From positions 12,024-76,023 of the forward strand of contig JACKBC010000035.1 in NCBI GenBank assembly GCA_020634755.1: a stretch of DNA of 64,000 bases, given 5' to 3'. The translations under genes were made by a program, and so were the position numbers. Every line of letters begins with the position of its first letter. The first letter of the stretch is position 1. A model generated the notes under the pieces. That model was given only the letters and a program-made list of their open reading frames with translations, was not told where the DNA came from and made no database searches. Positions 23,615-31,329 of this stretch are shown piece by piece. The stretch comes from Caldilineaceae bacterium (lineage in GTDB: Bacteria > Chloroflexota > Anaerolineae > Caldilineales > Caldilineaceae).

Positions 23615-25465
23615 ATGGGCTTTGGACGTGAAGGCTTTGAACGAGCCGCGAATTTAGACAATGAAAGTGCCGGCGATGTGGGCGAAACGCTCCGTCGTCT
23701 GGTGGGCTATTTGTTGCCGCACAGGTACGCGCTGAGCATGTCAATGGTATCGATGGTGCTCAGCGCGGTGGCCTTGGCGGTGAGTCCCTTTATTGTGGCA
23801 TATACGATTGACAATTATATATTGACAGGAGATGTAAACGGGCTCATCCGCATGCTGCTCGTGTTATTGGGCGCTTTTGCCATGCAATACCTGGGCTTCC
23901 GCGGCCAATTTTATTATGTGGGTATTATGGGCCAGGAAGTGATGGCGCGCATCCGCAGCGAAATCTTTGTGAAAGTTCAGAAACTCTCACTCAGCTATTT
24001 TGATAAGCACGACGCCGGCGATCTGATGAGCCGATTGGTCAACGATGTGGATGTACTCAATCAGTTTTTGAGCCAAGGGTTCGTCCAATTTATCGGCGGC
24101 ATTGTGCGCATGATCTTTGTGGCTGTGGCCATGTTTTTGGTGGATTGGCGGCTGGCATTGGCCACCCTGATCGTGGTGCCCATGATGATTCTGGTCTCTA
24201 CCTATCTATCGCGCCTGGCGCGCAAAGCTTTCCGCGAAAGCCGCGAATCGCTGGGCGACGTTTCCACCGAATTAGAGGAAGGCATTTCGGGCGTCAAAGT
24301 GGCGCAGGCATTTAACCGCAGCGAAGAGAATGTGCGCCACTTCCAGGAGCTAAACCGGCGCAACCGCGACGCCAACGTGGGGGCGGTCGGCGTCTCTTCG
24401 GCCTTTATGCCGGCCATGGAAGTGCTCAATGCGCTGGCCACCACCATTGTGGCCGGTTATGGTGGCTATCAGGCCATTAGCGGCGCGATCAGTGTGGGCG
24501 TGGTGGTTGGCTTTCTTGAGTATGTGCGCCGCTTCTTCTTCCCCGTGCAGCAGATTGCCCAGCTTTGGGTGCTGGTGCAGTCGTCGCTGGCCGGGGCTGA
24601 ACGTATTTTCCACTTGCTGGATGAGGAAGTTTCGCTTACGGATGCGCCGGGCGCGCAGCCCATGCCCGAAATTCAGGGCCGCATTGTTTTCGACAATGTG
24701 GAGTTTGAATATGACAAAGGTGAGCCGATCTTGCGGGGCATTAGCCTGACGGCCGAACCGGGACAGACCGTTGCCGTGGTTGGGCCCACCGGCGCCGGCA
24801 AGACCACGGTGATCAACTTGCTGAGCCGCTTCTACGATGTGACTGCCGGCCGCGTACTCATTGATGGTATTGACGTGCGAGACGTCACGCAAGATAGCCT
24901 GCGCCGGCAGATCGGCGTGGTGCTGCAAGACAACTTCCTCTTCTCCGGCACGGTGGCGGACAACATTCGCTATGGCCGGCTGGACGCCACCGATGAAGAG
25001 GTGGAGATTGCGGCGCGCACGGTGGGCGCGCACGGGTTTATCAGCGGTCTTGCCCAAGGCTATCAGACTGAACTGGGGGAGCGCGGCGGTAATCTTTCGC
25101 AGGGGCAGCGCCAGCTCATTAGCTTTGCCCGCGCCATTCTGGCCAACCCGCGCGTGCTGGTGCTGGATGAAGCCACCGCCAGCGTGGATACGCGCACCGA
25201 ACTGGTGATCCAAGAAGCGCTCAAGAAGCTGCTGGCTGGCCGGACCAGTTTTGTGATTGCCCACCGCCTCAGCACCATCCGCGACGCCGACCAGGTGCTG
25301 GTTATGGAGCAAGGCAAAATTGTTGAGCGCGGCACGCATGATGAATTGGTCGCCCGCGGCGGCGCCTATGCTCAGCTGCACGCCCGCCAATTCCGCGATG
25401 TGAGTACGATTGCGCTCAACGGCAGCGGGGTAAATGGGAAGGTGCGGGAGAAAGTAGAGGAGTAG
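23615..25465 (+). CDS. Heterodimeric ABC exporter subunit with intact ATP site
   Basis: The 616-residue partner of the previous gene has six membrane helices (about residues 35-325) and an ATPase domain with GPTGAGKTTVINLL, LSQGQRQLISFARAIL, VLVLDEATASVD (catalytic E present) and SFVIAHRLSTI (switch H present). The changed LSQGQ signature pairs with the degenerate site of the partner, which is the usual division of labour in these heterodimers. Its final codons, KVEE-stop, run into a GGAGTAG word tract. A perfect 19-bp hairpin right after the stop probably ends the operon. Confidence 0.9.
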   Translation: MGFGREGFERAANLDNESAGDVGETLRRLVGYLLPHRYALSMSMVSMVLSAVALAVSPFIVAYTIDNYILTGDVNGLIRMLLVLLGAFAMQYLGFRGQFYYVGIMGQEVMARIRSEIFVKVQKLSLSYFDKHDAGDLMSRLVNDVDVLNQFLSQGFVQFIGGIVRMIFVAVAMFLVDWRLALATLIVVPMMILVSTYLSRLARKAFRESRESLGDVSTELEEGISGVKVAQAFNRSEENVRHFQELNRRNRDANVGAVGVSSAFMPAMEVLNALATTIVAGYGGYQAISGAISVGVVVGFLEYVRRFFFPVQQIAQLWVLVQSSLAGAERIFHLLDEEVSLTDAPGAQPMPEIQGRIVFDNVEFEYDKGEPILRGISLTAEPGQTVAVVGPTGAGKTTVINLLSRFYDVTAGRVLIDGIDVRDVTQDSLRRQIGVVLQDNFLFSGTVADNIRYGRLDATDEEVEIAARTVGAHGFISGLAQGYQTELGERGGNLSQGQRQLISFARAILANPRVLVLDEATASVDTRTELVIQEALKKLLAGRTSFVIAHRLSTIRDADQVLVMEQGKIVERGTHDELVARGGAYAQLHARQFRDVSTIALNGSGVNGKVREKVEE

Positions 25466-25474
25466 GGAGTGGAA

Positions 25475-25528
25475 AAGTAGCGGAGTGGAGGAGCAGAGAA
25501 GTCGCTCGCCTCCTCCACTCCGCTACTT
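25475..25528. terminator. GGAGTGGAGGAG hairpin after the ABC exporter
   Basis: AAGTAGCGGAGTGGAGGAG (25475-25493) and its exact complement at 25510-25528 form a 19-bp stem with a 16-base loop. It is the hairpin form of the GGAG/CTCC word family seen at 1016 and 4575. No T run follows, except cttcttg. Confidence 0.6.
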
Positions 25529-25541
25529 CTTGATAGACAAC

Positions 25542-26825
25542 ATGAACGATGCACAGGCCGACCAGCTAAACCACAACCTGGTCCAAAAACTAATTGAACT
25601 GAATCACATTGAATCTGATGCCGTGGCGGCGGCTTTTTTGGCGACGCCACGGCGTTTTTTTGCCCCGAATGTAGCGCTGGCCGAGGCGTACGAGAATCGG
25701 GCGTTGCCGCTTAAACAGGCTGAAAACGCCTGGCTCAGCTCGATTTCGCAACCGTCTATGATCGCCATTATGTTGGAGCAACTTGCACTCCAGCCCGGCA
25801 TGCAAGTGCTGGAAATTGGCGCCGGCTCGGGCTATAACGCCGCGCTCATGGCGCATCTGGTGGGCAAAAAGGGCCACATTACTACGTTAGACATTGACCA
25901 AGATCTGGTGGATGGGGCGCGCGCCAATCTGGCCGCGGCGGGGGTGCGCAATGTGGATGTGGTTTGTGCAGACGGCGGACTAGGATACGCTGTGGGCGCA
26001 CCCTATGACCGCATCATTCTCACCGTGGGCGCGGCGGATATAAGTCCGTACTGGGTGGCGCAACTTGTGCCGGGTGGTCGACTGCTGCTGCCGCTGGAAC
26101 TCTACATGCGGCAACTTTCGGTGGCGTTTGACAAAGTTGAAAATGCTGCCGGCGCACACCTGGAGAGCCAGTCCGTGCAGGATTGCGCGTTTATTCGGTT
26201 GCGCGGCGTGTATGCGGCGCCGGACGTAGCGGCCTTAGAAATGGCGCCGGGGATCGACCTATTTACCAATAGCGATGCCGTATGCGCTCTTTCCGAGCAA
26301 ATATTGACGTGGCTACAACGGCCGCCGTTCGATTGGCCAACCGGGGTGGAAATTACAACGCGGGATTTTTGGCGCGGCCTTTCGCTGTGGCTGATGCTGC
26401 ATGAACCAGAGATTTCTGGCCTGCGCATTACGGAGCGGGCTAGTCGCTCCATACAGGGATTTGCCGGGCAATTCTTGGCTGAAAGTGCAGGCGTCGTAAC
26501 GGCTTCAATTTTGTGCGGACAGCATGGCATGGCAGCCCTGTTGCAAGCGCATCCAACGGCTGTCGAACGTGATGAAGCGCTTGATCCGCAGCCGGTTGAG
26601 CTGATTGTGCGCCAGCTGGGGACGGATGAGTCAGTCGCATGGCGGCTGGTCTCGCTCGTGCAGGCGTGGGAGATGGCCGAGCGGCCCACGACAGAACGGC
26701 TGCGCTTGATGGCCTATCCCAAAAGCATGGAGCCGCCGGAGATAAATGGATTTTTGATTGAGAAGCCGGAAACCTGGCTCGTGCTGGAATGGAGAGAGGT
26801 CGCTGCGCCAGCAACAAATGGCTGA
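25542..26825 (+). CDS. Protein-L-isoaspartate O-methyltransferase-like protein with C-terminal extension
   Basis: Residues 1-215 form a PCMT-type methyltransferase: an N-terminal helical part (FLATPRRFFAPNVALAEAYENRALPL), the SAM motif LEIGAGSGYNAALMAHLVG near residue 92, GHITTLDID with the ribose-binding acid, and VPGGRLLLPL. About 210 further residues (from near LEMAPGIDLF) have no family I recognise; the part is neither a membrane nor a low-complexity region. PCMT repairs isoaspartate in aged proteins but many homologues with tails modify other substrates. The open frame begins at 25485 inside the upstream hairpin; the ATG at 25542 is the sensible start. Transcribed alone. Confidence 0.8.
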   Translation: MNDAQADQLNHNLVQKLIELNHIESDAVAAAFLATPRRFFAPNVALAEAYENRALPLKQAENAWLSSISQPSMIAIMLEQLALQPGMQVLEIGAGSGYNAALMAHLVGKKGHITTLDIDQDLVDGARANLAAAGVRNVDVVCADGGLGYAVGAPYDRIILTVGAADISPYWVAQLVPGGRLLLPLELYMRQLSVAFDKVENAAGAHLESQSVQDCAFIRLRGVYAAPDVAALEMAPGIDLFTNSDAVCALSEQILTWLQRPPFDWPTGVEITTRDFWRGLSLWLMLHEPEISGLRITERASRSIQGFAGQFLAESAGVVTASILCGQHGMAALLQAHPTAVERDEALDPQPVELIVRQLGTDESVAWRLVSLVQAWEMAERPTTERLRLMAYPKSMEPPEINGFLIEKPETWLVLEWREVAAPATNG

Positions 26826-26911
26826 GGCCACGGTTGTAAGGGCTGAGGATCTGGCGCCGGGCATCGCAATCTTCGTTGGTTGAATGGCCTTGAGGGTTGA
26901 ATGGAACGAAT

Positions 26912-28285
26912 ATGACGGAATCAAAGTCAAATGTTGTGGCAACTGCCGTCATCGGCACGGGCCATTTTGCCACCGCCGTGGTGACACAAGCGGAATCGAT
27001 TGCGCAATTGAACGTGCCGGTCGTGGTGGATATTGATGTGGAGGCCGCCCAGCTTGCCTTTGCGCGTGCGGGTGTGGATGCGGCCGAAATGGTGATCTGC
27101 GAAAGTCGGGCCGCGGCGCTTGCGGCCATGGCGCAGCAGAAGCGCGTCATTTTGCCCGCCGCCGACTTGTTGATGGATTTGCCCGTAGATGTGGTGGTTG
27201 AATCGACCGGGGCGCCGGAAGCGGGGGCGCGCCATGCCTTGGCGGCCATTGCGCATGGCAAACATGTGGTCATGGTGAGCAAAGAGACTGACGCCGTGGT
27301 GGGGCCCATCCTGGCGCAGCGGGCGCGTGCGGCAGGCGTTGTGTATACACCGACCGCTGGCGACCAGCACGGGTTGCTGATTGAACTGGTAGAGTGGGCG
27401 CGCCGATTGGGCTTAGACGTGCTGTGTGGCGGCAAGGCGCGCGATGCAGAGTTCGTGTATGATGGCGACGCGCGCACGGTTGTTTGCGGGCGTCAGGCGA
27501 TTGCGTTGACGGCGGACGACTGGCGATGGCTGCAACCGATTCCACCGGACAGCGCCGCTGAGTTTGTGGCGGGGCGGCAGGCGGCGCTGGTCGCGCTCCC
27601 GCAGGTGGGCGGCTTTGACCTGGTGGAAATGGCCATTGCGGCCAATTATGCCGATCTATGGCCGGACGTGGCGGCCACCCACACCCCGGCGCTGCACATT
27701 GCCGAACTGCCCGAAGTTTTTTGCCCGGTGGAAATGGGTGGCATTCTGCATCGGCGCGGCGTCATCGAATGCGTGACTTGCTTGCGCCAGCCCCATGAGG
27801 CCGGATTAGGCGGCGGTGTTTTCGTTGTGGTGGCCTGCACCAACGACTATTCGCGTCACATTTTGCACACCAAGGGGCTGATTGCCAACAGCCGCGGCAG
27901 TGCCGCCGTTATCTATCGGCCGTATCACCTATGCGGGGTGGAAACGCCCACAACCATTCTGCGCGCCGGGCAGTTGGGCCTGGGCAGCAGCATAACCCTG
28001 CCCGCGCCGCGCGTGGATGTGGTGGCGGAAATGCGCCGCGACATCCGCATGCATGAACGGGTCGGGAATGACCACAGCCCCGATTTGCTGGCGTTGATGC
28101 AGCCGGCTGCGCCGGTGGGCCAGGCCAATCCGCTGCCCTTGCACATGGCGAATGGAAACCTGTTGCGCAGCGATGTGGATGCTGGTTCTCTGCTGCTGAC
28201 CCAGCACGTAGCCGAGCCGGACGGCTCAACGCTATGGCCACTGCGGCGAGCACAGGATGCGCACTTTGGGCTGACCATGGACTAA
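26912..28285 (+). CDS. NAD(P)-dependent oxidoreductase with C-terminal SAF-like domain
   Basis: The 457-residue protein begins with a Rossmann fold (ATAVIGTGHFATAVV near residue 11) and has a homoserine-dehydrogenase-like lay-out: VDVVVESTGAPEAGARHALAAIAHGKHVVMVSKETDAVVGP (nucleotide and substrate edge, shown here by VVVESTGAPEAGARHAL and KHVVMVSKETDA). From about residue 320 comes an SAF-type domain (CGVETPTTILRAGQLG, EMRRDIRMHERVGNDHSPDLL region). Relatives occur in sugar and tetritol catabolism and in StrU-type pathways; substrate is not known. The ATG at 26912 lies in a weak ribosome-site context (GGAACGAAT). Confidence 0.7.
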   Translation: MTESKSNVVATAVIGTGHFATAVVTQAESIAQLNVPVVVDIDVEAAQLAFARAGVDAAEMVICESRAAALAAMAQQKRVILPAADLLMDLPVDVVVESTGAPEAGARHALAAIAHGKHVVMVSKETDAVVGPILAQRARAAGVVYTPTAGDQHGLLIELVEWARRLGLDVLCGGKARDAEFVYDGDARTVVCGRQAIALTADDWRWLQPIPPDSAAEFVAGRQAALVALPQVGGFDLVEMAIAANYADLWPDVAATHTPALHIAELPEVFCPVEMGGILHRRGVIECVTCLRQPHEAGLGGGVFVVVACTNDYSRHILHTKGLIANSRGSAAVIYRPYHLCGVETPTTILRAGQLGLGSSITLPAPRVDVVAEMRRDIRMHERVGNDHSPDLLALMQPAAPVGQANPLPLHMANGNLLRSDVDAGSLLLTQHVAEPDGSTLWPLRRAQDAHFGLTMD

Positions 28286-28505
28286 CGCGTCGCCAGCCCA
28301 ATACCGCTACTTGGCGCAAAATCGCTATTTGGCGCAGACGTGGTGAGCGCTATGCCAATAGTGAGTCTAAAGCGCGCCCCACAGGGGCAAAATAGCCGCT
28401 TATTATGCGCTCATAAGCATTTGCAGATTATCCCCCTAACCCAAAGCGCGTTACAATTGGTGGATACACAATTCCCTTGATCTCCATGAAAGTGAAATAA
28501 ACCCG

Positions 28506-29810
28506 ATGGCTCAAAAGTCTCCCCAATCTTCTGCTGCCCAAAAACACGATCCATACGCCGCATTCCGCATTCCCAATTATCGCTTATATGTCCTGGGCTG
28601 GTTTATTGCCATGTTGGGCACGCGCATTCAAAGCATTGCCATTGGCTGGGACATGTATCAGCGCACCGGCGAGGCCCTTTCACTGGGCCTGGTGGGCCTG
28701 GCGCAAGCGCTGCCTACCATGCTGCTGGCGCTGCCTGCCGGCTATTTGGCCGACCGCTTTGACCGACCGCGTTTGGTCATGATTAGCTTGGTCGCCATGA
28801 CTTGTACTTCTTTGGGGCTGGCCGCCCTATCGTATGCGGGCGGCTCGAATTTCTGGATGTACGTGCTGCTGGCACTGGATGCCTCCGCCGTGATGATTGG
28901 CCGCCCGGCGCGCGTGGCGCTGTTGCCCCAACTCGTGCCCAAAGAGGTGTTCCCCAATGCTGTGACTTGGAATACCAGCATGATGCAGATTAGCGGTGTG
29001 TTGGGGCCGGCATTGGGCGGCATTGTCATTGTCTACAGCGTACCGATGGCCTATGTGATTACGGCGTCCACTTCGCTCTGGTTTGCGCTCAATCTGTGGC
29101 GGTTTGACTTTCAACCCGACGAGCGCAAAAGCGACACCGTATCCTTCCAGACGCTGGTGGCGGGCATCAAATTTGTGCGTGATGCCAAGCTGATCTTGAC
29201 CATGATCACGCTGGATCTCTTTGGCGTGCTGCTGGGCGGAGCGGTCTATTTGTTGCCGATTTACGCCAAAGACATTTTGCAAGTGGGCGAAATTGGCTTT
29301 AGCTGGCTGCGGGCGGCGCCTGCCGTGGGTGCGTTTGTCATGGCCATTCTCATGGTCTATCTGCCGCCCATGAAGAAGGCCGGGTGGGGGTTGCTGTGGG
29401 CGGTGGCCGGCTTTGGCGTGGCGACCATCATTTTTGGGGTTTCTACCAATTTCTGGCTCTCCTTTGCCATGCTTTTCTTCACCGGCGCCTTTGATAATGT
29501 GAGCATGGTGGTGCGCCAGACCATGCAGCAGTTGCTTACGCCCGACGAGATGCGCGGCCGCGTCTCCGCCGTGACCAGTGTCTTTGTCGGCGCTTCGAAT
29601 GAATTAGGCGGCCTTGAATCGGGCGTTGTGGCCCAATATTTTGGCCCAGTTCTGTCGGTGGTCAGCGGCGGCATTGGTACGCTCGTTGTGGTGGCGGTCA
29701 CGGCCTGGCTTTCACCTGGCTTGCGGGCCCTGGGCCGCATGGAAGATGCGCAACCGGTGGCCGTGAGCGCGGCTGGTGCGAAGCCTGCGGCGGCGCCGAC
29801 CGGTGATTAA
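28506..29810 (+). CDS. MFS transporter (EntS/MFS_3-type exporter)
   Basis: The 434-residue protein has about 12 membrane helices and belongs to the MFS_3 (enterobactin-exporter-like) branch: the first helix carries YVLGWFIAMLGTRIQSIAIGW, followed by LPAGYLADRFDRPRLVM, the family loop motif between helices 2 and 3, and NASM-like conserved TWNTSMMQISGVLGPALGG in helix 5. Exported molecule unknown. The C-tail is Ala/Pro-rich. The gene stands between a hairpin-free gap of 220 bp (28286-28505; GGCGCA words, nothing else seen) and the hairpin at 29822. Confidence 0.85.
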   Translation: MAQKSPQSSAAQKHDPYAAFRIPNYRLYVLGWFIAMLGTRIQSIAIGWDMYQRTGEALSLGLVGLAQALPTMLLALPAGYLADRFDRPRLVMISLVAMTCTSLGLAALSYAGGSNFWMYVLLALDASAVMIGRPARVALLPQLVPKEVFPNAVTWNTSMMQISGVLGPALGGIVIVYSVPMAYVITASTSLWFALNLWRFDFQPDERKSDTVSFQTLVAGIKFVRDAKLILTMITLDLFGVLLGGAVYLLPIYAKDILQVGEIGFSWLRAAPAVGAFVMAILMVYLPPMKKAGWGLLWAVAGFGVATIIFGVSTNFWLSFAMLFFTGAFDNVSMVVRQTMQQLLTPDEMRGRVSAVTSVFVGASNELGGLESGVVAQYFGPVLSVVSGGIGTLVVVAVTAWLSPGLRALGRMEDAQPVAVSAAGAKPAAAPTGD

Positions 29811-29821
29811 GTGTGTAGTGA

Positions 29822-29881
29822 TTGGTAATTGGTGGCTGGTAGTTGGCGATCAGTCACCAATTGCCAGCCACCAATTACCAA
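29822..29881. repeat. TTGGTAATTGG word-type hairpin
   Basis: TTGGTAATTGGTGGCTGG (29822-29839) and its exact complement at 29864-29881 form an 18-bp stem around a 24-base loop that contains cgatcag. The loop word cgatcag recurs in the hairpin at 45647-45706. It lies just upstream of the ribosome site of the next gene. Confidence 0.75.
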
Positions 29882-29902
29882 CAACATCCAAAGGAGGAAA
29901 CT

Positions 29903-31087
29903 ATGCAAATTGACGCAGTTCGCATCTTGAAAATGAGTGGCGCCATGCAGCATGATGGCCAGTTCTGGGAGGAGCGGCTGGTGCGCCCGGTGGATATTTA
30001 CCCCGAACATAAGGTGGAAGTGCAGCGCATCGACAAGGCTGATTCCAATGCGAGCCACATTACGGCCTGGTTTGTGCGTATTGAAACCGATGCAGGCGTC
30101 TATGGCATCGGCGGCCCATTTTCGGAAGATCAGGCGTATATCATCGGCAAACAGCTGGCGCCGCTGCTCATCGGTCACGACGCGTTGGCCACTGAGCGCA
30201 TTTGGGATCGCATGTATCGTTTTATGGTTCACGGGCGCAAGGGTGTGGTCATGCAGGCCATTAGCTCGGTGGACTGTGCGCTGTGGGATTTAAAAGGCAA
30301 GGCGCTCAATGCGCCGGTCTGTCAGCTTTTGGGTGGCCCCATCCGTACGGAAATACCGGCCTACGCCAGCATGTTTGGCCATTCGCTGGACCCGGAACTG
30401 GTGCAGGAGCGCGTGCAGCAGCTTGTGGAGCAGGGCTATCGCGCCACCAAATGGTTCTTCCGCGACGGCCCCACCGATGGCAAAGCGGGCATCGAGCGCA
30501 ACATGCGGCTGGTGCGCACCCTGCGCGAGTCGGCCGGTCCCGATGTGGATATTATGCTCGACTGCTGGATGAGCTGGGACGTGCCTTACACCATTCAAAT
30601 GGCGGCGCGCATGGAAGAGTTTGCCCCGCGCTGGATCGAAGAGCCGGTGCTGCCGGACAAAATCGAACAGTACGCCGAAATCCGGCGCAACGTACGCATT
30701 CCCATCTCCGGCGGTGAGCACGAGTATACGCGCTGGGGGCTCAAGGCGCTTATGGATGCCGGCGCCTGTGACGTCTATCAGCCCGATATTTACTGGGCCG
30801 GCGGCATCTCCGAAATGCAGAAGATCATTGCGCTGGCCTCCGCCTATGACGTGCCGGTGATCCCCCACGGCCATTCGACGCCCGCTTCGGCCCACGTCAT
30901 TGCGGCCTGGCCAGAGACCACCTGTCCACTGCTCGAGTATCTGCTCAAGTGGAACGAGATTCACCAGCACTTCCTCAAAACGCCGCTCAAGCCCATCAAC
31001 GGTGTGGTGACCGTGCCAACCACGCCTGGTCTGGGCATGGAGTTGGATGAGGACAAGATGGAAAGCCATGAAGAAGTAACGTTTTAA
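29903..31087 (+). CDS. L-rhamnonate dehydratase-like enolase-superfamily enzyme
   Basis: The 394-residue protein starts MQIDAVRILKMSG after an excellent AAAGGAGGAAA (29890-29900). It has the MR-subgroup lay-out: a capping N-terminal domain, then metal ligands D in IMLDCWMSWD near residue 219, E in WIEEPVLP and E in GGEHEYTRWG, and the general-base H in PHGHSTPASAH near residue 325, which is the arrangement of rhamnonate dehydratases. The ending NGVVTVPTTPGLGMELDEDK also fits. The reaction would be L-rhamnonate to 2-keto-3-deoxyrhamnonate, but related acids such as L-fuconate are possible. Confidence 0.8.
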   Translation: MQIDAVRILKMSGAMQHDGQFWEERLVRPVDIYPEHKVEVQRIDKADSNASHITAWFVRIETDAGVYGIGGPFSEDQAYIIGKQLAPLLIGHDALATERIWDRMYRFMVHGRKGVVMQAISSVDCALWDLKGKALNAPVCQLLGGPIRTEIPAYASMFGHSLDPELVQERVQQLVEQGYRATKWFFRDGPTDGKAGIERNMRLVRTLRESAGPDVDIMLDCWMSWDVPYTIQMAARMEEFAPRWIEEPVLPDKIEQYAEIRRNVRIPISGGEHEYTRWGLKALMDAGACDVYQPDIYWAGGISEMQKIIALASAYDVPVIPHGHSTPASAHVIAAWPETTCPLLEYLLKWNEIHQHFLKTPLKPINGVVTVPTTPGLGMELDEDKMESHEEVTF

Positions 31088-31094
31088 AGACTGG

Positions 31095-31137
31095 CGCTAA
31101 GGGGAATGGCGATAGTTGATTCCTCATCCCCTTAGCG
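31095..31137. terminator. CGCTAAGGGGA hairpin
   Basis: CGCTAAGGGGA (31095-31105) and TCCCCTTAGCG (31127-31137) pair perfectly. The hairpin lies 8 bases after the dehydratase stop codon (31085-31087) and probably ends its transcript. The rest of the gap up to 31329 shows no other structure. Confidence 0.55.
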
Positions 31138-31329
31138 TCATCCGCCAATCTCAATCCCTGGTCGCCACCATTCCTCAAACCACGCCCCGCAATCATGCTA
31201 TTGCCCCAGACAATTACGAGATTTGACTGAAGTCGCCTGCTTGATTTCCTGATAAAGTCGGTAGATGAATCATACCCATTCGTCTGACCCGGCTATTTGG
31301 TTCTGCTTTGACAAATCAGGAGATCTCCT

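Noticed and set aside
24350..25390. Long minus-strand open frame (346 codons) opposite the ABC exporter gene
   Set aside because: It lies wholly against a clear ABC ATPase gene; its residues are typical of antisense of GC-rich coding DNA.
26440..27477. Minus-strand open frame of 345 codons opposite the methyltransferase-like and oxidoreductase genes
   Set aside because: Shadow of two recognisable plus-strand genes; no ribosome site or family pattern.
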